Shown here piece after piece: positions 57,367 to 64,000 of a DNA stretch of 64,000 bases. The translations under genes were made by a program, and so were the position numbers. Position 1 is the first letter of the stretch, and each line of letters begins with the position of its first letter. Source of the DNA: Plumapathes pennacea (lineage: Eukaryota; Cnidaria; Anthozoa; Antipatharia; Myriopathidae); NCBI GenBank assembly GCA_964036295.1, contig OZ038469.1, forward strand, positions 13,759,591 to 13,823,590, given 5' to 3'. The notes beneath the pieces were generated by a model. It did not search any database. It had not been told where the DNA came from and saw only the letters and a program-made list of their open reading frames with translations.

Positions 57367-57642
57367 ACACCTTGGCTCGGTTGTTCGAAGCTTGGTTAGG
57401 ATAACCTCAAGTTAACTCTCTTCTTCAGCCTAAAAATGATAAGTTTTTCCTCACAAAACGTCCTTCCACGCTACGTTTTTGAGCCAAAACAAACTTTCTG
57501 TGTTGTCTTTATCAAAACTCTGCAGTTTGCTGGCCAAAAGTACGAGAGAAACAATTTTTGAACAATTATTGAACAATTATTATTCAATTATTGATTAACC
57601 GAGTGGGTTAGCTTAATCGAGCTTTGAACAACCGGTGTAAAG
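57367..57642. mobile_element. MITE with TTTACACC..GGTTGTTCGAAGCT termini
   Basis: TTTACACCTTGGCTCGGTTG and TTCGAAGCTTGGTTAG at the left are mirrored by AATCGAGCTTTGAACAACCG and GTGTAAA at the right. Confidence 0.65.
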
Positions 57643-58224
57643 CATTTTTGTAAATCGCATCATTTGAAGTTATATAAATATTTTATATTAAAGAATTACG
57701 TACGGAACTGGAAGTAAACTGATCCAAACGGTCACTTGGTTGACAGAAAGCAACTCTACTGAATGGGATGTGATGTTTCATTGTTAATATGTAATCCAAT
57801 GGGGAAAAATACAGAGTATATTAGCCAGGTTTGTAGAAATCTTGTATTATTTTAGATTTAGTCATTACGGCAAATGAATAAACGAGTCCGTTGATTACAT
57901 GTGACCAGTGCTTGAAAAGAAATTCATATGCGTTTTATGCACTTATTTCGCAATAAACCTTTCCGAATCTGACGAAAAAACGTTCGGAAAGACGTTTAAT
58001 ACAAAACCAGATTGAAGTTTAGAAAAATTGTGGTCAGATATTGGAAAGAAGAAATTTAAGACCGAATTCGATTCCAGAGTGTTGTAAATATAAATCGATA
58101 GAAATTCTAATTTCTGGCATCACTTCGTACACGTCAATCTATGAAAGTTAGATACTCGATATTCAATAAGCCACTTTCTGTACGGTCAAATCCTCGGGCG
58201 ATATTTTCTCCGTACAGACCTCAC

Positions 58225-58432
58225 ACTCGGTCAATAAGAAGTATTACACAGTCATGCCCAGTTCGTGAAGCGCATGTTCTGGCGGGCCACGATGAAACTT
58301 GGAGGGCAGAGTGAGTAACTGATTCTTTGGTCATAATGTAATTATAACAAGCAAGCTCGGGAGAGTTTTACTTAACAGACACTCGCTTATGTGCGGAGTA
58401 AAAACTGCTATTCGCTACTGCGCATGAAAGCC
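58225..58432 (+). repeat. Diverged interspersed repeat, copy 2 of 2
   Basis: Pairs with 33003-33232; see shared words there (TTACTTAACAGACACTC). It lies upstream of the Ly6 gene. Confidence 0.5.
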
Positions 58433-58744
58433 TTTCCGGTTTTGTAGATGGCCGTTTTTATTTCCGTTTTATTCAATGGACGAAAAGTACAATTTTTTAA
58501 GCGAGTTTTTTAAACTATGCCGATAATTAGCTGTTCACACCTGTCCGAAAATGTCAGAACAGGGATGGTAGCTACGAAAACTGTCATTATCTACAGCATT
58601 TGATTGGTCAAACGTGTGTTTTCTTTTTTTTGTGTGTGTGCGGCTCAATATTGCTTGATGGTTTGGAAAACAACATCTTCTATTGCGATCTCGAAGCCGT
58701 TGTTTGTTTTGTGATATCTGCTCCACTTTAGACCGTGCCAAGCT

Positions 58745-59325
58745 ATGAGGTCTCTCGTTTTTCTCGTCGTCTTGATTGCCATCCCGGCTGGTAAGCTTCT
58801 ATTCACGTTCTTGGTGTTTTTGTGGCGAAATTTAGAGCTACCGTGAATTGATAATGCTACTGAGCCAACGCCCACAAAATCTATAAAGTCCGTCAACCGT
58901 TTTTTGTTCTGGAGCAAGGTTTTGCTTAAAGTGCAACGCAGCGACACGAGGAAGACGCTATAAGAAACGTATAATTCACGTAATTTCCTCTCTTCATTTC
59001 AGCTTTGTCGCTCAAGTGCTACGTTTGTAGTGACTGCGGCGACAAGAATGGAGACGAGACATTATGTCCGTCTGGCAAAGACAAATGCGGGAAGGTCTAC
59101 ATGAAAACCAACGACACAGTGAAGATCGGCCGCAACTGTGCAAACCAAGCCATTTGTGACGTGGGCGTATCACTCTGCGATGCTCAGAAGAAAGCACGCA
59201 GCGACGTCGAGTGTGATGCCGCCTGCTGCGACTCTGATCTGTGCAACTCTGGAGCCGCGCCTTCCTTTAGCGTTTTGCTTGTCTCTCTGTTCTCCCTGCT
59301 CGCTGTGGTCTTGATGTTCAAGTGA
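58745..59325 (+). CDS. Ly6/uPAR (three-finger) domain, GPI-anchored surface protein
   Basis: Two exons, 58745-58790 and 59003-59325, with a phase-1 intron, encode 122 aa. Signal peptide: MRSLVFLVVLIAIPAALS. The mature domain starts LKCYVCSDC and ends with the Ly6 hallmark CCDSDLCNSG. It has 12 cysteines (21, 24, 27, 37, 44, 61, 67, 74, 86, 90, 91, 96), one pair more than the usual ten. A hydrophobic C-terminus (FSVLLVSLFSLLAVVLMF) after small residues N97-S98-G99 fits a GPI-anchor signal. Members act as receptor modulators or adhesion and immune surface proteins; the ligand here is unknown. A phase-1 intron after the signal peptide is usual in this family. Confidence 0.9.
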
Positions 59326-59454
59326 CAAGCTAATGCCAGTCAACAGAGGATAAACATCCAGAAGGTTCTATGTTCAAAATGTGGTTAGCTTTCGTTTTAT
59401 AAACAACTTACTCGTAGGTTCGATTAGATATGCAAACGTAAAAATAAGACAAAC

Positions 59455-59460
59455 AATAAA
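59455..59460 (+). promoter_or_regulatory. Poly(A) signal of the Ly6 gene
   Basis: AATAAA 130 bp after the stop codon. Confidence 0.7.
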
Positions 59461-60035
59461 GTTGTATCCGCAAATGTGGTACACTGTCAGAGTTAGCAGT
59501 CCTCCTGTACTTATAAATTTTTATTCAGCCGGACACTAATTGTCAAATATCTGGGGGGTGGGGTGGGGAGATGAAAGAGAAAGGGCTTCTTTGAGGGTAA
59601 AATCTTACGATAGGAAGGAAAAGAAACGAAGAAGGAAAGAAAGAAAGATCAAGAAAATAGAGAGTAAGCATTCAGTATTCGATTGTTTAGTTCTAAAATC
59701 TCGATCTGATGTTTAACAAAACTTTAAGGGACTATCACCATCATGCTTCCATTCTTCGCTGATACTCAGATAAGGTGTGCTGGCCGCCTTGTCATTTTGA
59801 AAAATGGCTTGAACCCAATTGCATCAGCTTTTCGTTTAATGTGATTGTCCGAGAGAGAGAGTAGCCTTGTACCTGAGCCGTGATCATCTTCAGATGCAAG
59901 TGAAGAGTCAGATGAGGTAATTATGGAAATGCTGAACGCCACGTAAAAAAAATATGGTAATTAAGCTTCTACTAGTCTAGTGTTTTGTATTCAATTCTAC
60001 CCAGTTCAAGCGTCTGACAATGTTTCCGTGAAGAA

Positions 60036-60041
60036 TTTATT
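60036..60041 (-). promoter_or_regulatory. Poly(A) signal of the GPCR gene
   Basis: AATAAA on the minus strand about 55 bp after the GPCR stop codon. Confidence 0.55.
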
Positions 60042-60093
60042 ATCAATCAGTTTACACAGAGAAATCTCTCCTACAACCGACAACGCGTTGTTG

Positions 60094-61116
60094 CTAACCG
60101 TTTGCTTCGTTGGAGTTGGCCGTGTTCTCCGTCGAGCCAGTTTCACATCCGGGTCCGTTTCCACTTGGCCAGACCTGCGCCGACAGTCTACAGACCAGCA
60201 GTCGTTTTACCTCCTGTCGGAAGGTGCCGTTCATGCCGGCGTATATGAAGGGGTTGATGCAGTTGCTGGAGAAGAAGAGGAATGTGCAGAGCAGTGTTGC
60301 GTTGCGCGGTATCGGGTCGACCAACTTGTATCGGTACAAGGCAACGACGATCCATGTTGGAACCCACGAAATGATGAAGAAGAACACGACCACGAAGAGC
60401 GAGCGACTGATCTGTATCTCGTTCACGCTTATCCTTTGCGATCTGTTGTCATTGCGCAGGGAAGCCGCTGTGGCAAGGTTGTGTCGTTGGATCGTCTTGG
60501 ATATCCTGTAGTAGCAGACGGAGGCAAGGACCAAAGGAAAAACCACGAATCCACCAATCACGATCGTGTAATGGGCCACGTATGCGCCGCTACCGGGCTT
60601 GAAGGCCGCGAGACAAACAACATGCCCCGGATGAAACTTGAACTTCGCCCATCCGGCCAGTTCTGGGATGATGACGTAAGCAGCGACCAGGCTCCACGCA
60701 CAGGCCAAGTACAGGGTGCTCAGTTTCTCTGTGAAGACGACTCGGTATCGATTGGGCTTGACTATTTTGAAGTAGCGATTGATGGCCGTCAAAGCTAACG
60801 TGCAAGCTGAGGCATACAGGCAGAAATGCATCATGAAGGCGTGTACACTTATACCGAAGTCACCAAATATCCACTGGCCTGTTATCAGAGTTATGCCCGT
60901 CAGAGGCATGAGAACGGTCGCGGAGAGAAGGTCGATGATGGCTATCGCTGTAATGTAGCGATTGGTGATGGTACGAAGTCGCGCGCTCTTGTGCATCAGC
61001 AACAGCACCACAGTGTTGCCGACAAGGGATACGACGTTTAAAATTAAGCAAACCGCGCTCTCTACAGCGGTCAGTGCGAGACTTCGGGCCGGTAGGACTG
61101 CTGGCATAGTGTCCAC
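60094..61116 (-). CDS. Class A (rhodopsin-like) G protein-coupled receptor, melatonin-receptor-like, orphan
   Basis: 340 aa, one exon, seven hydrophobic segments. Class A landmarks: GN in TM1 (N34), D62 in TM2, NRY at 113-115 in place of DRY, W141 in TM4, SWVP at 250-253 in place of CWxP, and NPFIY at 288-292 in TM7, followed by helix 8. The usual Cys at the top of TM3 is Ile89, while Cys168 in extracellular loop 2 remains, so the canonical disulfide is missing. The INRYFKIVKP stretch recalls melatonin-receptor-like receptors, a group expanded in cnidarians. The ligand is unknown. Membrane receptor, presumably G-protein coupled. The 20 residues before TM1 lack a signal peptide, as is usual. 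Confidence 0.88.
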   Translation of the reverse strand: MDTMPAVLPARSLALTAVESAVCLILNVVSLVGNTVVLLLMHKSARLRTITNRYITAIAIIDLLSATVLMPLTGITLITGQWIFGDFGISVHAFMMHFCLYASACTLALTAINRYFKIVKPNRYRVVFTEKLSTLYLACAWSLVAAYVIIPELAGWAKFKFHPGHVVCLAAFKPGSGAYVAHYTIVIGGFVVFPLVLASVCYYRISKTIQRHNLATAASLRNDNRSQRISVNEIQISRSLFVVVFFFIISWVPTWIVVALYRYKLVDPIPRNATLLCTFLFFSSNCINPFIYAGMNGTFRQEVKRLLVCRLSAQVWPSGNGPGCETGSTENTANSNEANG

Positions 61117-63883
61117 GGCTTATATCACTAGAAACCCTACATAGAACGAAAAACAGTTTGCTTAGCCAAGACCTGTGTTCATGGCTCGTGCTGTTACTTA
61201 AGCCTGGTTTTCACGAGCGACGGAAACGCAAGCACAGAATTCTTATTTCACAGCGAAAAGCGGCTTGACGCAGGTGCAAGTACAAGAACGCAAGCAGTCG
61301 CAAGCACAGGGAGAGATCAAAATATTGAAATGAATAAATACAAATGTTCAGTCTTGCCCTGAAATGAAATAATGTAACCACCTTACAATAGACTGGAAGA
61401 AAACGATATATATCGAGCAAAGAATACAGTTAGGTTATCACATTCTCGTCAGCTTTTACTTGAAAACTCAAAGAAGTTGACAGTATGATTGGCCAAGTAA
61501 AACAAAACTTGTATTAGGACTGCGATGGGTCGGATCGACTCGTTCTTGAAGTGATTTTACCGTGTTCAATGTCTGACAGTTCCTTGGCCCCATTTCCAGC
61601 CTGAACAACACGACTTTGTGATCGACTAAAGTATTAGACCGCAACTGATAAATAAACTCCAACAATCACCAGTAATATTTATGAAAATCTCTTTTTGACA
61701 TACCTATCGTCGTCGGCGATAAGGACGGTAAGCTAATCGCCTTGTCTCTTCATAAATTCTTCACTTTCAAGCCAACTTTGCCTGAACAACACACCGTCTG
61801 TTTGTAGTCGCGATGCGAACTGCTTCGAGTATATATCACTGATTAAAACAGCAATTAAATTTGATTAGAGATGTAATTTTGTAGCTTTGTCGCTTTCGCG
61901 AGGGAACAGGAAATGGTTACTTCTATTTGCTCTTATTAGCGAAACTTATGAATAAGTTGCGGTCGTTCCAAACAAGCTGCTATTGTTTAAAAATAGTGAT
62001 TGCTTTACCTTTGTTATCACTTCGCTTCCACAGAAAGAATCAAAATACAACAAGGATCAAACTGGATTACAACAAAAACGAATCATCAATTTTTTTGACA
62101 TTTTCGATATTGATTTTGCAGTTAGTAGTGTATACTCATTTGCCAGAAGAACATCAGTAAGGAGGTGCTGCTCGCGAGGCATTAGTTCTGGTGTCATATA
62201 GTGCAAATAGGTCCACAAATAACCATTAAGTGTAATAACTATAGTCCAACCCTTTATTTTCGTTTTACCGAGAACTTTCATTTTCGCCCGAAATGATAAG
62301 GTACCAGATAGAATATGAAGTGGATATTACCAGAACTATTCCGCCGTTCCCTGTTGGACTTGGTATAGTTAATAATATCTACGTCACTCTATACATCTAG
62401 GTATAATTAATAACAATTTGCAAACGAACTGACGAAAAAAAAAAATGCTCACGTTAAAATGTTGTAATGTCAACATTATTTTCGTAAAATTTCACAAGTC
62501 CAAACGGGTACTAATTCTAAAACTAAATACAAACTATAATGAACGGATTAGATGTAGTTATTCAAACACGAAGTTTGAATTAAGAAAATCATTTTTTTGG
62601 ATTATTCATACCGAGAAAAAAACAAGTATTTATTTCTCTAATGATATATGCAGATAAGCATGCATTATTCAGTTATACTGATCAGATATATTATTCTTGA
62701 TACGTGTATATTGGTTGTACGCTAATTATTTTTCATTCAATTCACCGAAATTCATTATGGTTGATTCCTATCAGTGATAAATAACCTTTGAGCCATACGT
62801 TCACTGCTTTGGCGACTGAAGAGCTAAAGCGTACGCTCGAAACGTACGTCAGTTGACTGCATGCACTAATCAGGCCAAGCCGAGCCAATATGAAGTAAAA
62901 CAAGACTGGAACTCGCCAGTGTACGGCAGGCCGGTCCCAAGTATATAATGTTATTTGGCGCTACGTGCTACTATAATCTCAACACTCTGAAAAACGCAGC
63001 ATCTTTATACTGTGTAGCGTTTCGGGCGTTGCTGACTTAAAGCTTATTTTTATCCACATAAGCCTTTTATTGTAACGAAGTCCTAACAAATTAACACACA
63101 CGGCAAATGTTTCATGCACTGAAATATCGAAATGCATTTTTTTTTTATCCGACACTTAGACTGAGTCACCTTCGAGTTGCAAGTTGCAGCTTCTAATCAA
63201 ACTCTCGTCAACATATTCCTGTTTTGCTGCTCGGATCACCACAAATTACTTTTTCATTACCGATTTGACGGCATTGTTATTGGTTTTGGGTCGTTTACAC
63301 CGGCAATTAAGAAAATATGTCAAAATGATTCTTTACGTGCTTTGCGTCTTAGCTTTATATATACAATTAATATACAAACATTACAAACCATGACCATATG
63401 TATAACCAAATGTCACACTTCCGTCTCTTCTTCAGCAGGAAAAAAAGAAGAGCGCTAATAAATTTCAACAATTTACAACGTATTGTCCACATGGCTCGGT
63501 TGCCACCGAGTCAGCGAATCAAAAACTTTACAGTTATCAAATATATATCCAATTATGCCACAAACAAGTCTTTCAATTATAGTTTCTATTTATTTTGATT
63601 TATTATTATCATTTGTTTTTGCAATCACACAAAACTTATGAGGCAGATATAATTACTTTTTCATTTCGAGGAAATCACTTGTGAGATTGCTATCAAAATT
63701 GTCCCTAATAACAGATGTACATGCATTTGCCACTTTCAAAACAATAATTCATTTGGATCTGGACGACGCCAATATTGAAAAATTCAACCTTAGCCGGCTA
63801 CCATAGCTTGCCTTTTCAATTTACGACCGAGCTGACGTCAAATCCACTTAACATTGCCCAATTGAAGAACGGAAGGACTCATT
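61117..63883. other. Gene-free AT-rich terminal region
   Basis: No gene supported. A repeat-like GCGACGGAAACGCAAGCA / ACGCAAGCAGTCGCAAGC stretch lies at about 61210-61310. A hammerhead-like CTGAAGA...GAAACG relic lies at 62816-62850. Open frames here are short and AT-rich without family motifs. Confidence 0.5.
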
Positions 63884-64000
63884 AACCCTTTCACTCCCAA
63901 GTTAAAAATGCAGATTCTCCCAACCTTTTAAGAGGAAATGGTATGAGTGATGTAATGAGAATTGATAGTTTAATCAGCTATCATCTGAGCAAGGTATCAA
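63884..64000. mobile_element. CTTTCACTCCC-family MITE, cut by the window end
   Basis: Begins AACCCTTTCACTCCCAAGTT and continues with the family's AATGCAGATTCTCCCAACCT and TTGATAGTTTAATCAGCTA until the last base. Confidence 0.7.

Larger units (their letters stand above)
59326..60093. other. Spacer between Ly6 and GPCR genes
   Basis: Contains the two 3' UTRs (the genes are convergent), a GA-rich simple stretch (about 59560-59660) and nothing else recognisable. Confidence 0.5.

Noticed and set aside
59980-60798. 272-codon plus-strand frame opposite the GPCR
   Set aside because: Its part from 60094 onward is antisense to the receptor coding sequence, the rest is AT-rich, and it has no family motif.
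1-64000. CRISPR arrays, operons and bacterial regulatory sites
   Set aside because: The window has spliced metazoan genes throughout; the tandem arrays have no spacers.

Overview
The window is eukaryotic and most likely from an anthozoan cnidarian, probably a stony coral. This is inferred from intron-rich metazoan genes, a TRIM71-type TRIM-NHL pair, single-exon class A GPCR and Myb/SANT genes, and a very high load of short inverted-repeat transposons. I could not search a database, so the species assignment rests on gene style.

Layout: (1) 1-5460, + strand, 3' end of a MARK/Par-1 kinase gene (last three coding exons, ending in the KA1 domain). (2) 8778-14558, +, a complete five-exon mitochondrial carrier of the SLC25A45/48 type. 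(3) 16514-27245, a 10.7-kb satellite array of about 31 monomers of 348 bp. (4) 29390-39832, -, an eight-exon six-sushi type I membrane protein. Its introns hold a 91/94-bp tandem repeat, a LINE 3' fragment, several MITEs and a Penelope-like retroelement. (5) 40868-45365, -, a nine-exon maleylacetoacetate isomerase (GSTZ1). (6) 46248-48515, -, an intronless TRIM-NHL gene. (7) 50573-51789, +, a Myb/SANT-like gene. (8) 53533-56303, +, a second TRIM-NHL gene with one intron. (9) 58745-59325, +, a Ly6/uPAR-type GPI-anchored protein. (10) 60094-61116, -, an intronless class A GPCR. The last 3 kb has no gene I can support.

The genes do not form one pathway. They are ordinary metazoan loci: polarity kinase, mitochondrial transport, tyrosine catabolism, ubiquitin/RNA regulation, cell-surface proteins and signalling. 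The two TRIM-NHL genes are head-to-head paralogues of almost identical length (755 and 756 aa) flanking the Myb/SANT gene. One of them has lost a zinc ligand in its RING finger.

The unusual material is non-coding. The 348-bp satellite keeps perfect register over 30 periods and carries four separate inverted repeats in every monomer. A Penelope-like element has intact boundaries, inverted terminal repeats and two hammerhead-type ribozyme motifs damaged by different CpG transitions. There are also nested MITEs, a near-perfect 120-bp-arm palindrome, and an element bounded by G and C homopolymers with a 13-bp target duplication. Exon boundaries were read by eye from splice consensus, phase and protein family conservation; every multi-exon model closes in frame.
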